NCBI GenBank assembly: GCA_002067795.1
Contig: MVQI01000033.1
Coordinates: forward strand, 1 to 36,003
DNA from: Methanosaeta sp. PtaB.Bin039
Lineage (GTDB): Archaea > Halobacteriota > Methanosarcinia > Methanotrichales > Methanotrichaceae
Reading direction: 5' to 3'
DNA: 36,003 bases
Shown: one piece after another, positions 23,581 to 32,341 of the stretch
How the letters are laid out: the number at the start of each line of letters is the position of its first letter
Numbering within the stretch: the stretch's first letter is position 1
The notes under the pieces: generated by a model
What the model was told of the DNA's origin: nothing
What the model saw: only the letters and a program-made list of their open reading frames with translations
The model's database searches: none
Made by a program: the position numbers and the translations under genes

Positions 23581-24381
23581 ATGGATAGGGAGAACTGGCA
23601 TGCCAGGCGCATATCAGAGCCACAGATATCGTGGAGAGAGGAACGGCTGGAGGAAGAGCCGTCGTTCTTCTCCACAAGCTGCCTGGAGATCAGAGGCGAC
23701 CAGCGCAGTGTGGTGGAGGTGGATGTGGCGGTGGAGCAGACCATCTCCATCTATCTGGACGGGCAGATAGCTGGCCGGGTTCCGGCCATACCTGCGGAGC
23801 TGAAGGAGCTGGCTGTGGGCTTCCTTGTCGGGGATGGGCTTGTCGGCAGCATAGAGCAGGTGGCAGAGGCGAGGTCGGATAGGGATCGTGTCCTCTGTAA
23901 GACCCGCAGTATGCCGAATGTGGCAAGAGGGCAGGATGACCGACCCGGGCACATTCTACGCCGCGTCATATCCGAGGCCCGCATATCTTCTGCCAGCCTC
24001 CTCGACGCTGTCGACCAGCTCAACCAGCGCGCACGGCTCTGGCGGCGGACTGGAGCAGCCCACGCAGCCATGGTCTGCGATATGAACGGAGGGGTGCTTG
24101 TGTTCTGCGAGGATGTCAGCCGGTCCAGCGCCATGGACAAGGCATTGGGATCTGCCCTGTTAAGAGGGCTGGAACTGGCCGAATGCGCTCTCGTTACCAG
24201 CGGACGGCTCTCGGAGAGCATGGTCAAGAAATCAGCCAGGGCAGGCGTCCCAATCCTGGCCAGCAAAAGCGCACCTATTGCTGGTGGAGTAAACCTGGCG
24301 AGAGAGATCGATATGACCCTGGTGGGCTTCGCCCGCCGGCCCAACGTGTACGTCTACAGCGGCGTACGCAGGGTGATCTGA
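23581..24381 (+). CDS. fdhD: FdhD-like sulfur-carrier protein, divergent
   Basis: The 266-aa product aligns with FdhD through 'TGAAHAAMV', then 'EDVSRSSAMDKALG', then 'SGRLSESMVKKSARAGVPIL' and 'TLVGFARRPNVYVYSG'. FdhD passes sulfur from a desulfurase to the molybdenum cofactor of formate dehydrogenases. Two usual features are altered. The CxxC pair expected before the TG-HA motif is not seen; only C106 is nearby. The usual EDVGRHNA is EDVSRSSA. Its place between fmdE and fmdF suggests it serves the Mo/W centre of formylmethanofuran dehydrogenase (inference). It could otherwise be a degenerate paralogue. Confidence 0.85.
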   Translation: MDRENWHARRISEPQISWREERLEEEPSFFSTSCLEIRGDQRSVVEVDVAVEQTISIYLDGQIAGRVPAIPAELKELAVGFLVGDGLVGSIEQVAEARSDRDRVLCKTRSMPNVARGQDDRPGHILRRVISEARISSASLLDAVDQLNQRARLWRRTGAAHAAMVCDMNGGVLVFCEDVSRSSAMDKALGSALLRGLELAECALVTSGRLSESMVKKSARAGVPILASKSAPIAGGVNLAREIDMTLVGFARRPNVYVYSGVRRVI

Positions 24382-24520
24382 GATCGGCCCCTGTCAGCCA
24401 ATTGCCTGGCATTAAACGTTTTCGCTTAATTTTTCCCGAATATACGAGCTATATCGCAAACTTCATAGCCATTCCCGGGATATGATGATGCCGGCAGTCT
24501 GCTGAGGCAGGATTGGGCTC
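24382..24520 (+). promoter_or_regulatory. A/T-rich promoter region before fmdF
   Basis: The gap between fdhD and fmdF is markedly A/T-rich, with TATA-like elements cgcttaattt near 24424 and gaatatac and gctatatc near 24440-24455. It suggests that fmdF-A-C-D-B has its own promoter with a leader of roughly 40-70 nt. I cannot choose among the elements. Confidence 0.45.
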
Positions 24521-25549
24521 ATGAGAGAGGTGGTCTTTGAGGTCAGGGAGGATAGAAGCCAGGTCTATCTTCCGGAAAGGTGCATTGGGTGCGGGACTTG
24601 CGTCGCAGCCTGCCCCAAAGGGGAACTCGTTATAGGCTCGGTGGGAGCGGTGGCCAGAGGGGTGATAGACCGGGATTTCCTATCCAAGGGCATGGCAAAA
24701 AACTGCGTCTTTTGCGCCGTATGCGCCCGGGTCTGCCCGAGAGGAGCCCTGGAATTCCGAAGGGACGGAAAAAGGGAGATCGATGATGGATACCTGCATT
24801 CAGCGCTTTCGCCAACCACAGTCAACGATTATTGCGTGCATTGCGGACTGTGCGAGGAGGTCTGCCCACAGAGATGCATAAAGGTGGAGGTTAAAGGCCT
24901 TGCTCAGGACGGCAGCCTCAATCTGGAAGGCGAAACGATCGTTGATCAGGACAGATGCGTTCACTGTGGATGGTGTGCAGCCGTCTGCCCAACCCGGGCC
25001 ATTTCCGTAAAAAAGCCATTTTCAGGGGAATTTTCCAGGGACGACGGGGCCTGCCAGGCCTGCAGGACCTGCATCTCGGTCTGCCCGGCAGGAGCCCTCT
25101 TCAACCGGAGATGGGGCCAGGGAGAACGGATCGAGAAGGTCACCCACCGTCCTGGTGCCTGCCTAAGCTGTGGAGCCTGTGCACTGGCATGCCCGGTCTC
25201 TGCGATCACGGTCTCGAAGACCGGAATCATCCCGGATGTGAAGGGCAAAGGGGGACTGCTGAAGAGAATATCCGGACCGGCCATCCGCCCGGCCCTCACC
25301 TCGATCCTTGTGACCGATGAGCAGGCCTGCCTTGGATGCGGCAACTGCGTCATCGCCTGCCCGGTCAACGCCATGTCCGACGCCTACCTGGCAGCAGGGC
25401 ATCTGAACGAGGTGGATGAAAAGCCCCTGCTTGAGGTAGAGAACGGCAGCATCAAGGTCGTGAATCAGGACCTGTGCGGGTCCTGCGGCACCTGCTCCAT
25501 TATCTGCCCGGTGCAGGCCGTTCGGCTAAAGAGCAGGGAGGCGATCTGA
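24521..25549 (+). CDS. fmdF: Polyferredoxin subunit of formylmethanofuran dehydrogenase
   Basis: The 342-aa product has eight CxxCxxCxxxCP motifs, such as 'CIGCGTCVAACPKG', 'CVFCAVCARVCPRG', 'CVHCGLCEEVCPQR' and, last, 'CGSCGTCSIICPVQ'. It should therefore carry eight [4Fe-4S] clusters. Length and cluster count match FwdF/FmdF, which wires electrons to the catalytic FmdB. It is not the shorter FwdG ferredoxin, which is absent here. fmdA starts 1 bp after its stop. Confidence 0.94.
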   Translation: MREVVFEVREDRSQVYLPERCIGCGTCVAACPKGELVIGSVGAVARGVIDRDFLSKGMAKNCVFCAVCARVCPRGALEFRRDGKREIDDGYLHSALSPTTVNDYCVHCGLCEEVCPQRCIKVEVKGLAQDGSLNLEGETIVDQDRCVHCGWCAAVCPTRAISVKKPFSGEFSRDDGACQACRTCISVCPAGALFNRRWGQGERIEKVTHRPGACLSCGACALACPVSAITVSKTGIIPDVKGKGGLLKRISGPAIRPALTSILVTDEQACLGCGNCVIACPVNAMSDAYLAAGHLNEVDEKPLLEVENGSIKVVNQDLCGSCGTCSIICPVQAVRLKSREAI

Positions 25550-25550
25550 G

Positions 25551-27323
25551 ATGTCTTCGCTCATAATAAAAAACGGCTGTCTCTTCGATCCGCTTAACGG
25601 AATCGATGGAGAAGTCAAGGATATCTTCATAAGAGACGGCAGGGTGGTGACCGATCTCAGCGGGACACAGCGTCGAGGTGCCCAGGTGATCGACGCCGCA
25701 AAGAAGACGGTGATGCCTGGAGGAGTGGATTCCCACTCCCATGTTGCAGGGGCCAAGGTCAACGCCGGGCGGCTGATGCGCCCAGAGGACCACATTCGTA
25801 CAGTGAGAGCCCGAACAGCCATTACCCATGGCGGAAGCGGCTACACAATCCCTTCCGTCTACAAACAGGGCTACGACTACGCAGGCATGGGATACACCAC
25901 GGTCTTTGAGGCAGCCATGCCGCCTCTTGAAGCCCGCCACACCCATGAGGAGATGGGAGCGACCCCAGTACTGGATATGGGGGCATACATGGTCCTGGGC
26001 AATAACTGGTTCGTCATGCGTTACCTGAAGGATGGCGACATCGACCGGACAGCGGCATACATCGCCTGGATGATGCGCACCCACAAGGCCTATGGGATAA
26101 AGTGCGTAAATCCGGCGGGTGTGGAGAACTGGGGTTGGGCAAAAAACGTCAACTCCCTGGACGAGCCTAACATCCATTTCGATATCACTCCCAGAGAGGT
26201 TATCCGGGGACTTGCCGAGGCCAACGAGCTCCTCGGGCTTCCGATGTCGCTGCACCTGCACACAAACAACCTGGGCCACCCAGGAAACTGGGAGATAACA
26301 AGGGAGTCACTGAAGATCACAGCCGGCCTGGCCCCATCATCCCGGGCACAGGTCCCCTGGGCAGAGACCAGGCTGGACAGCAGGCGTCAGCAGACGGTCT
26401 ACCTGGCCCACGCCCAGTTCTGCTCTTTTGGTGGGACATCGTGGAGGGACTTCCAGTCCGGCGCGCAGGGCGTGATCGATTACGTCAACTCTGCGGAGCA
26501 TGTCGTCATCGACAACGGGGCGGTGCCGTTTGGGCCAGCTACCGCCATGACCGGGGACGGCCCGGCAATCCACGATCTGTACATGCTGTCCGGGCAGAAG
26601 TGGTCCAATACCGATGTTGAGCTTGAGTGCGGGTCGGGTGTTATACCGTTCGTTTACGCCAAGAGCAGCCCAATCAGCAGCATACAGTGGGCAATGGGTC
26701 TCGAGCTTCTGCTGCGAATCAAGGACCCATGGAAGACGATTATGACAACAGATCATCCCAACGGCGGCGTCTTCACCGAGTACCCCCAGGTGATGACCTG
26801 GCTTATGTCACGCAAAGCAAGGGATCAGACCGCCTCGGAGTGCCATAAGTGGGCATACGATCGCTCCAGCCTCGGCGAGGTGGATAGGGAGATGGACCTC
26901 TTCGAGATGGCCGTCCTGACCAGGGCCAATCCGGCCCGGACCATCGGGATCTCATTTCGGAAAGGTCACCTCGGAGCCGGAGCCGATGGGGACGTGACGA
27001 TCTACGATATAGATCCGTCCACACTCGATCCTGCCCACCACCAAAACCTCGCTTCCGCCCTGGCTCGCCCCTACTGCACCATCAAAGATGGGGCGGTGAT
27101 AGCCAGGAGAGGGGAGGTGCTGGCGGTCCCGGAGGGCAGGCGCTTCTATTGTCAGCCATTCTCAGACCAAGAGGAGGAAAAGGAGATGCTGTCCGACCTC
27201 AAGGAGTGGTTCAAGTACTACACCGTGGGCTTTGCCAACTACCCGGTGCCGGATAAGTACCTGAAAAGGCCTGCCCCCATTGCCGTCAACAGGCCGCTGG
27301 AAGCCCTGGCCAGGAGGCGATGA
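25551..27323 (+). CDS. fmdA: Formylmethanofuran dehydrogenase subunit A (amidohydrolase)
   Basis: The 590-aa product is an amidohydrolase of the FwdA/FmdA type. H62-S-H64 in 'GGVDSHSHVAG' supplies two metal ligands; 'HLHTNNLGHPGNWE' and 'HAQFCSFGG' carry further His ligands. The C-terminal third has 'TRANPARTIGI' and 'GHLGAGADGDVTIYD'. In the FwdA structure a dinuclear zinc site with a carboxylated Lys converts formate and methanofuran to formylmethanofuran after FmdB reduces CO2. It overlaps fmdC by 4 bp. Confidence 0.97.
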   Translation: MSSLIIKNGCLFDPLNGIDGEVKDIFIRDGRVVTDLSGTQRRGAQVIDAAKKTVMPGGVDSHSHVAGAKVNAGRLMRPEDHIRTVRARTAITHGGSGYTIPSVYKQGYDYAGMGYTTVFEAAMPPLEARHTHEEMGATPVLDMGAYMVLGNNWFVMRYLKDGDIDRTAAYIAWMMRTHKAYGIKCVNPAGVENWGWAKNVNSLDEPNIHFDITPREVIRGLAEANELLGLPMSLHLHTNNLGHPGNWEITRESLKITAGLAPSSRAQVPWAETRLDSRRQQTVYLAHAQFCSFGGTSWRDFQSGAQGVIDYVNSAEHVVIDNGAVPFGPATAMTGDGPAIHDLYMLSGQKWSNTDVELECGSGVIPFVYAKSSPISSIQWAMGLELLLRIKDPWKTIMTTDHPNGGVFTEYPQVMTWLMSRKARDQTASECHKWAYDRSSLGEVDREMDLFEMAVLTRANPARTIGISFRKGHLGAGADGDVTIYDIDPSTLDPAHHQNLASALARPYCTIKDGAVIARRGEVLAVPEGRRFYCQPFSDQEEEKEMLSDLKEWFKYYTVGFANYPVPDKYLKRPAPIAVNRPLEALARRR

Positions 27324-28108
27324 TGACCGAGATAATCCTTGAGGTAAAGGGGCCCATCGGTCTGACAGTTGAGGCCGAGGCCGTCTGCCCCCATCGTCTG
27401 TCAGGGCTGGCCCCCGGGGAGATAGAGGCACAGCTGGTCTGGCAGGGGCCGGCACAGCTGCCGCTCTCCGACTTCTTCGAGGTGGAGGTCAGGGAGGGAG
27501 AAGGCGAGGTCAGGATCGCCATCGAGGGTGATGCATCGAGGATCAAGCGAATCGGCCAGGGCATGCGTTCCGGTTGCATAGAGATAGATGGGAGCTGCGG
27601 GATGCACCTGGGCGAGGAGATGGAGGGCGGATCGATCCTTGTCAGGGGCAATGCCGGCTCCTGGGCAGGGATGGAGATGAGAGGAGGCCTGCTGGAGATC
27701 GAGGGGGATGCTGGAGATCACGTGGGCTCTGCACACCGCGGTAGCTGGCGGGGCATGAGCGGCGGCGAGATCAGGATCGGAGGTTCTGCCAAAAGCCAGC
27801 TTGGAGGGGGGATGATTGGGGGGAAGATATCAGTTGCCAGGGATGTGCAGAACTTCTGCGCCATCAGGCAGAGCGGCGGGCTGATATTAGTTCATGGGAG
27901 GGCTGTGCGAGGTGTTGGGGCGGAGATGACCGGTGGAGTGGCTGCAGTGCTAGGAGGTATCGAGCGCTTCTCCCCAGGGTTCGTTGAGACTGGGATGGAA
28001 GAAGATCCTGTTCTTGGCGGGGAGAAGCGACCTGGGACGTTCATCCGCTACTGCGGAGACTACGCTATAAGCAAAAATCCAAAGGGGACGTTGTTCGTCC
28101 GGGGGTAG
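27320..28108 (+). CDS. fmdC: Formylmethanofuran dehydrogenase subunit C
   Basis: The 262-aa product is a glycine-rich beta-helix like the C-terminal domain of glutamate synthase. It has repeated 'GxxxGxxMxGG' turns such as 'GNAGSWAGMEMRGG', 'GDAGDHVGSAHRGSWRGMSG' and 'GRAVRGVGAEMTGG'. FwdC is a structural subunit that bridges A, B and D. The start overlaps the fmdA stop, with two tandem ATGs at 27320 and 27323. The C-terminal extension 'TFIRYCGDYAISKNPKGTLF' is typical. fmdD follows. Confidence 0.95.
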   Translation: MMTEIILEVKGPIGLTVEAEAVCPHRLSGLAPGEIEAQLVWQGPAQLPLSDFFEVEVREGEGEVRIAIEGDASRIKRIGQGMRSGCIEIDGSCGMHLGEEMEGGSILVRGNAGSWAGMEMRGGLLEIEGDAGDHVGSAHRGSWRGMSGGEIRIGGSAKSQLGGGMIGGKISVARDVQNFCAIRQSGGLILVHGRAVRGVGAEMTGGVAAVLGGIERFSPGFVETGMEEDPVLGGEKRPGTFIRYCGDYAISKNPKGTLFVRG

Positions 28109-28180
28109 GGGATGGGGTTCATGGAGGCGACGCTAAGCCAGTATTTCTTAAATTGCAGCTCAGGAGAGGGTTGTGAGGGT

Positions 28181-28576
28181 ATGAGAGAGGTTCTTTTGAA
28201 TACGGGCAGTACGATTGAAGAGGGGCGGCTGGCGAAGGGCGGAAACAAGCTGGGTCCCGAGTACGTAGAAGAGTGCGCAGTCTGCGAGATCAGCCATGTG
28301 GACTATGCAGAGCTTGGATTTCCGGACAGGGTCAGGATCTGGACACCGGATCGAAAGCATAGCGTGGCGGTCCATGCCCGTCCTGCCCGGTCGCTTCAGC
28401 CCGGACAGATCTTCATGCCCAGGGCGATCTGGTCCAACCTTGTGGTGGACCCCGATACGTTCTCAACCGGCTCCCCACTATACAAGGGCAGCCCTGTGAT
28501 CATAGAGCCTACCCAGGAGGACGTATTGAGTGCGGCTGAGATAGTGCGAAGGCATTACTCACGGGGCAAGAGATGA
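28181..28576 (+). CDS. fmdD: Formylmethanofuran dehydrogenase subunit D
   Basis: The 131-aa product begins 'MREVLLNTGSTIEEGRLAKG' and carries 'DRVRIWTPDRKHSVAVHARP' and 'GQIFMPRAIWSNLVVDPDTF'. This is the small double-psi beta-barrel that binds molybdopterin dinucleotide together with FmdB. I start at ATG 28181 because GAGAGG-GTGAGG sequences lie just upstream and the family begins there; an in-frame ATG at 28112 would add 23 unconserved residues. It overlaps fmdB by 4 bp. Confidence 0.95.
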   Translation: MREVLLNTGSTIEEGRLAKGGNKLGPEYVEECAVCEISHVDYAELGFPDRVRIWTPDRKHSVAVHARPARSLQPGQIFMPRAIWSNLVVDPDTFSTGSPLYKGSPVIIEPTQEDVLSAAEIVRRHYSRGKR

Positions 28577-29886
28577 TGTTCAGGAACCTGGTATGCCCGG
28601 TCTGTGGTGCCTCCTGCGACGATATCCAGGTGGAGATGACGGCAGAGGGCATCGTGGCGAAGAACGCCTGCAAAATGGGCAACGCAAAGTTCCAGGAGCT
28701 GGCAAGCCCTCACCGGATACGCCAGCCATTGATATGTCAGGGCGGAGAGATGCTGCCATCCGGATGGGAGGAGGCGCTGGACCGGGCGGCCGATATCCTT
28801 GCAAGCTCGAGCCGGCCCCTGATATTCATTGGCAGCGAGACCTCGTGCGAGGCGATGGAGGTCGGGCTGCACCTGGGGGAGTATCTGGGCGGAGTTGTGG
28901 ACTCCAACTCCACAGTATGCCACGGGCCAACAGCCATGGGTATTCAGGAGGCAGGGCGGGTCGGCGCCACCGCCGGCCAGAGCAAGAACCGGGCCGATCT
29001 GACAGTCTACTGGGGGTCCAATCCCCTGGAATCCATGCCTCGCCACATGTCCCGATATGCAGTATATCCCCGAGGCTACTGGACCAGGAGGGGGCGGTTC
29101 GACCGCACTGTTATAACCGTGGACCCAAGACGCTCCCTGACAGCGGAGAACTCCGATCTGCATATCCAACTCAATCCAAATACCGACTTTGAGCTGCTCT
29201 CCGCCCTGCTTGCATTGCTGCATGGCCAGCAGCCCCACCCTTCGGCAGAGGAGGTGACAGGCGTTGCGATCAGGCAGATGGAGGAGATGCTGGAACTGAT
29301 GAAGGGCTGCAATTACGGAGTGATCTACGCCGGCCTTGGCATGGCGTCCTCCTACGGAAAGCACCGCAATGCGGAGATGGCGTTTCACCTCGTGCAGGAG
29401 CTGAATAACCATACCAAATTCGTCATCGGAGCGCTGAGAGGCCACTGCAATGTGGCTGGATTCAATCAGGTCGCATCCTACCTGTACGGCTACCCATTCG
29501 GCCTCGACTTCAGCAGGGGCTATCCTCGCTACAATCCGGGCGAGTTCACCGCCGTGGACCTGCTCAGAGAGAGGGACGTGGATGCGGCCCTCGTGGTCTG
29601 TGCCGACCTGGTCTCCCACTTCCCGGCCGACTGCGCCTCTTACCTGGGCGAGATCCCCATGATCTGTATCGATATCGCGTCATGCCCAACTACAATGCTG
29701 TCGGATGTTGTGCTGCCCGGGGTGATCGACGCCATGGAATGCGACGGCACATTCTACCGCCTGGACGATGTGCCCATCTACTTCCAGCCATTCACGGCCT
29801 CGCCGTTTCCTTTTACCGCTAGCAACCAGCATACACTCCAGCAGCTAATGGAGCGGGTCAGGGGACGAAAGGAAGCAGGGAGCTGA
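28573..29886 (+). CDS. fmdB: Formylmethanofuran dehydrogenase subunit B (catalytic Mo/W subunit)
   Basis: The 437-aa product has N-terminal C8-x2-C11-x3-C15 and C33 for a [4Fe-4S] cluster, as in formate-dehydrogenase-type enzymes. C116 in 'STVCHGPTAMG' is the expected Mo/W ligand. It is an ordinary cysteine codon, TGC, not selenocysteine. It reduces CO2 to formate at the bis-molybdopterin centre. Whether the metal is Mo or W cannot be read from the sequence; the fmdEFACDB order is that of the Mo-type operon of Methanosarcina. Confidence 0.96.
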   Translation: MMFRNLVCPVCGASCDDIQVEMTAEGIVAKNACKMGNAKFQELASPHRIRQPLICQGGEMLPSGWEEALDRAADILASSSRPLIFIGSETSCEAMEVGLHLGEYLGGVVDSNSTVCHGPTAMGIQEAGRVGATAGQSKNRADLTVYWGSNPLESMPRHMSRYAVYPRGYWTRRGRFDRTVITVDPRRSLTAENSDLHIQLNPNTDFELLSALLALLHGQQPHPSAEEVTGVAIRQMEEMLELMKGCNYGVIYAGLGMASSYGKHRNAEMAFHLVQELNNHTKFVIGALRGHCNVAGFNQVASYLYGYPFGLDFSRGYPRYNPGEFTAVDLLRERDVDAALVVCADLVSHFPADCASYLGEIPMICIDIASCPTTMLSDVVLPGVIDAMECDGTFYRLDDVPIYFQPFTASPFPFTASNQHTLQQLMERVRGRKEAGS

Positions 29887-30067
29887 GGAATAACAGCGGC
29901 GTGCGAAGAGTTACAGTCGTGCCTCCGTCTGAAAGGTCGGCCGTATCCCTGATCAAGCCGCATCTCTTTTGCCCGCGCTGGACGAAAAAAAATGAGGCAA
30001 AGACCCGGACAGGTCCATCCCGCAGATGCATCCAGACCGGGCACTTAGGCTGGCTGAATCGAAGCCG

Positions 30068-30075
30068 TTTTATTT
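30068..30075 (+). promoter_or_regulatory. TATA box for the K+ channel gene
   Basis: The sequence ttttattt is centred about 25 bp before the ATG at 30097, predicting a leaderless transcript. There is no Shine-Dalgarno. An A-run at about 29985 may mark the 3' end region of the fmd operon on the other strand or be chance. Confidence 0.45.
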
Positions 30076-30096
30076 TTATGGTTCGGATATCTATCC

Positions 30097-30972
30097 ATGG
30101 CCAGTCATCACGGATCGGCAGTCGAGAAGTCCAATTCGACCACCGCACTACCGCGGTCTTTCCGTCAGACTGTGCATTTCTACATGATAGATTACAGGAC
30201 TGCCATCGGCAGAGGAATCGACGTCTTCATCATCGCCCTCAACCTGCTGGTCTGCGGGATATTCGTGGCCAACACATATCCCATATCCGACGATTTCCGC
30301 AGTCTGCTGTGGCAGGCTGAGCTGGTGGCGGTCTTCTTCTTCATACTGGAGTTCTCCGCTCGCCTCTACGGCACGTACGACCGCAGAGGCCACATGAGAA
30401 ACGTCTACACGATAATCGACTTGGTTGCCATCTTCCCAACCCTCTTGGAGCTGGTCCTGCCTGCATTCGGCTTGGCCGTCTCCGTGGGGTTCATCAAGAC
30501 CATCAGGGTCTTCGCCGTCTTCCGAATCTTCCGGTTCTTGCGCTTCTTCGCCTCAGACCATCTCTTCTTCGGAATCATCGCCGCCGATCTGCTCCGCGTG
30601 GCCAGGCTGACGCTGACCATACTCATAATATTCTTCGTATCCTCCGGCCTGTTTTACTACGTTGAGAGCCCTTACAATCCCGACGTGCAGGACTTCGGCG
30701 CTGCCTTCTATTTCACGGTGGTGGCACTTTCAACCGTGGGGTTCGGCGACATCACCCCGGTCTCGGCGGCGGGAAGATTGGTGACGGTTCTCATGATCAT
30801 CTCCGGAATCATACTGATTCCCTGGCAGGCCAGCCAGATCGTTAAGGAGTGGCTGAATATATACGGACGGAAGAAGGTTGTCTGCTCGAACTGCGGCCTA
30901 TCTCATCACGAGTTGGATGCCTCACACTGCCGGCATTGCGGGCAGGTTCTCTTCATCCGTGAGGACCTGTGA
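30097..30972 (+). CDS. Voltage-gated-type K+ channel with C-terminal zinc ribbon
   Basis: The 291-aa product has six membrane segments. The S4-like 'FIKTIRVFAVFRIFRFLRFF' has a basic residue at about every third position, typical of voltage sensors. The pore loop has T213-V-G-F-G-D218, a K+ selectivity filter. After S6 (about 224-246) comes a short soluble tail with C263-x2-C266 and C278-x2-C281, a zinc-ribbon pattern. KvAP-like archaeal channels do not usually end this way, so the ribbon may be a redox or metal sensor, or an assembly domain (inference). It is not in an operon. Confidence 0.9.
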   Translation: MASHHGSAVEKSNSTTALPRSFRQTVHFYMIDYRTAIGRGIDVFIIALNLLVCGIFVANTYPISDDFRSLLWQAELVAVFFFILEFSARLYGTYDRRGHMRNVYTIIDLVAIFPTLLELVLPAFGLAVSVGFIKTIRVFAVFRIFRFLRFFASDHLFFGIIAADLLRVARLTLTILIIFFVSSGLFYYVESPYNPDVQDFGAAFYFTVVALSTVGFGDITPVSAAGRLVTVLMIISGIILIPWQASQIVKEWLNIYGRKKVVCSNCGLSHHELDASHCRHCGQVLFIREDL

Positions 30973-31320
30973 TCGAGATTTAGGCTTAAGAATTCCAAGA
31001 CGAGCCATAATCTGCCGATGTAGCACTGATACAAAAGTCTCAAGGCTGGCCGAGGATCGACTTGGACCTGCATAGCTTCTCTTTGTGCAATCGGTGACAG
31101 CCGGCCTGTCCCCCCCGTGTGGGCAAGGCGGCATGTCATCGCCGTCAGGCAGTACAATTGCCAGATAGGGACCTGTGCTCCGTAAGATTATTATACGTCG
31201 ATCGACGTTATTGATCACGGCGCAAGCTGGGACCCCGGATCGGCAACCGGACATCCCCGCTCTCGGCACCCAGCGCATGGGGATGGTGGCGATCGGCCCT
31301 GAAGGCCGCCGGGAGGGCGA
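30973..31320. other. 348-bp intergenic stretch with a TATA box and an exact palindrome
   Basis: Nothing coding is convincing here. The stretch has attattatac at 31187-31196, a TATA-like box. It overlaps ACGTCGATCGACGT at 31195-31208, a perfect 14-bp palindrome. The layout suggests an operator at the promoter of the secreted protein at 31321, with a leader of about 100 nt. Confidence 0.45.
31195..31208. promoter_or_regulatory. Perfect 14-bp palindrome at a TATA box (putative operator)
   Basis: ACGTCGATCGACGT reads the same on both strands and overlaps the end of a TATA-like sequence. A dimeric repressor bound here would block TFB/TBP binding. No regulator can be named. Confidence 0.4.
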
Positions 31321-31965
31321 TTGAGATCCGTGTATAAGAGAATCTGTCTGCTGGCGATCCTTGTGGCTGCTGCGGGCAGCTCGCCGGCTGCTCCGGATCT
31401 GGCAGGCCACTGGCTGATGAATCTGCAGGTGCAGAGCAGCAATGGAGAATACCAGATAGGGGAGGCTGGCCTTCTGATACTTCATCAGAACGGCTCAAAG
31501 GTCACTGGAAGGGCCGCCCTGGGAGACAGATCGGACGGCCTGGTGGAAGGCAGGTTCAAGAGAGGCCATGCCGACCTCACCCTTACGTTCTCCGCGGATC
31601 AGCCGTCGGTGGTGATGATGCTTGGAGTCGACCAGAGCGGAGAAGGGCTGGCAGGCCGCTTCTCAGCAGCGACCTCTGACGGCGGGGTCTACAGGGGCAG
31701 CTTCTCAGCACACCCCCAGGCAGCTGGATCCGTGGATACACCAAGCTGGCAGGACAGGCCGACCAGGAGGGAGAGGATGTCCCCGGAGTATATCTCCCGC
31801 TTCGTGACCTACGCAACGCCCACATCAACGGTCATGGACGACCCGGAGTACCACTACAAGCAGCAGCAAGGGTCGATGGTGAGGAAGACGTATGTGATAA
31901 AATACGATAGGAACTCCCTTCTCATGGTCAGGAACAAGCCGTTCCTTCATCAGTGGTGGCTCTGA
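31321..31965 (+). CDS. Secreted hypothetical protein
   Basis: The 214-aa product begins with TTG: 'MRSVYKRICLLAILVAAAGS' is a signal peptide, cleaved near 'SSPAAP'. GGGAGGGCGA lies directly before the TTG; a GTG at 31330 is the alternative. The mature part is beta-rich: 'DLAGHWLMNLQVQSS', then 'LILHQNGSKVTGRAALGDRS', then 'GLAGRFSAATSDGGVYRGSF'. This resembles lipocalin-like or META-type extracellular beta-sheets. A basic tail with 'SMVRKTYVIKYDR' follows. I know no family. It is likely extracytoplasmic. Confidence 0.65.
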   Translation: MRSVYKRICLLAILVAAAGSSPAAPDLAGHWLMNLQVQSSNGEYQIGEAGLLILHQNGSKVTGRAALGDRSDGLVEGRFKRGHADLTLTFSADQPSVVMMLGVDQSGEGLAGRFSAATSDGGVYRGSFSAHPQAAGSVDTPSWQDRPTRRERMSPEYISRFVTYATPTSTVMDDPEYHYKQQQGSMVRKTYVIKYDRNSLLMVRNKPFLHQWWL

Positions 31966-32059
31966 GGCGACAGCTGGAAAGCCGCTTTTGCCGAAATGGC
32001 CGGTTGTCTGAAATCCGGTTCCAAGGGACTCGTGGGCCCAGGGCCAGGAAGAATCCCTC

Positions 32060-32341
32060 TTATTGCCTCGTTGAGCCCTGGACGATCCCAACGCGTTGGC
32101 CTCTTTGCTGAAGTCGGTCCAGCAGATCTGATGCGCCTCTTCTGGCCGCCGTGGTCGCATCTTCGTCCTTCCGAAGGATAAGCTCGAGCACATCCCCCTC
32201 AGAAGTCTCAGTGGGGAGGAGGGCCAGTGGCAGCTCTATTCGCATCTCCTCGCCAGGCTGCCCAGCGACATCACCCGCCCTCCGTCTGCCCACAAGGAGG
32301 ACGGCTCTTCCGCCCTCAATCCGGTCAACCGTGGCCCTCAT
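32060..32341 (-). CDS. DUF3006-like small protein
   Basis: The 93-aa product starts 'MRATVDRIEGGRAVLLVGRR' and has 'LPTETSEGDVLEL' followed by a charged helical tail. That is the DUF3006 pattern, a small beta-barrel often encoded beside ComEC-like metallo-beta-lactamases. Its ATG overlaps the stop of the MBL gene by 4 bp, so they are translated together. The function is unknown. The neighbourhood suggests it assists the MBL protein. Confidence 0.8.
   Translation of the reverse strand: MRATVDRIEGGRAVLLVGRRRAGDVAGQPGEEMRIELPLALLPTETSEGDVLELILRKDEDATTAARRGASDLLDRLQQRGQRVGIVQGSTRQ

Noticed and set aside
28573-29886. Selenocysteine in FmdB
   Set aside because: The ligand position has TGC (C116), and there is no in-frame TGA.
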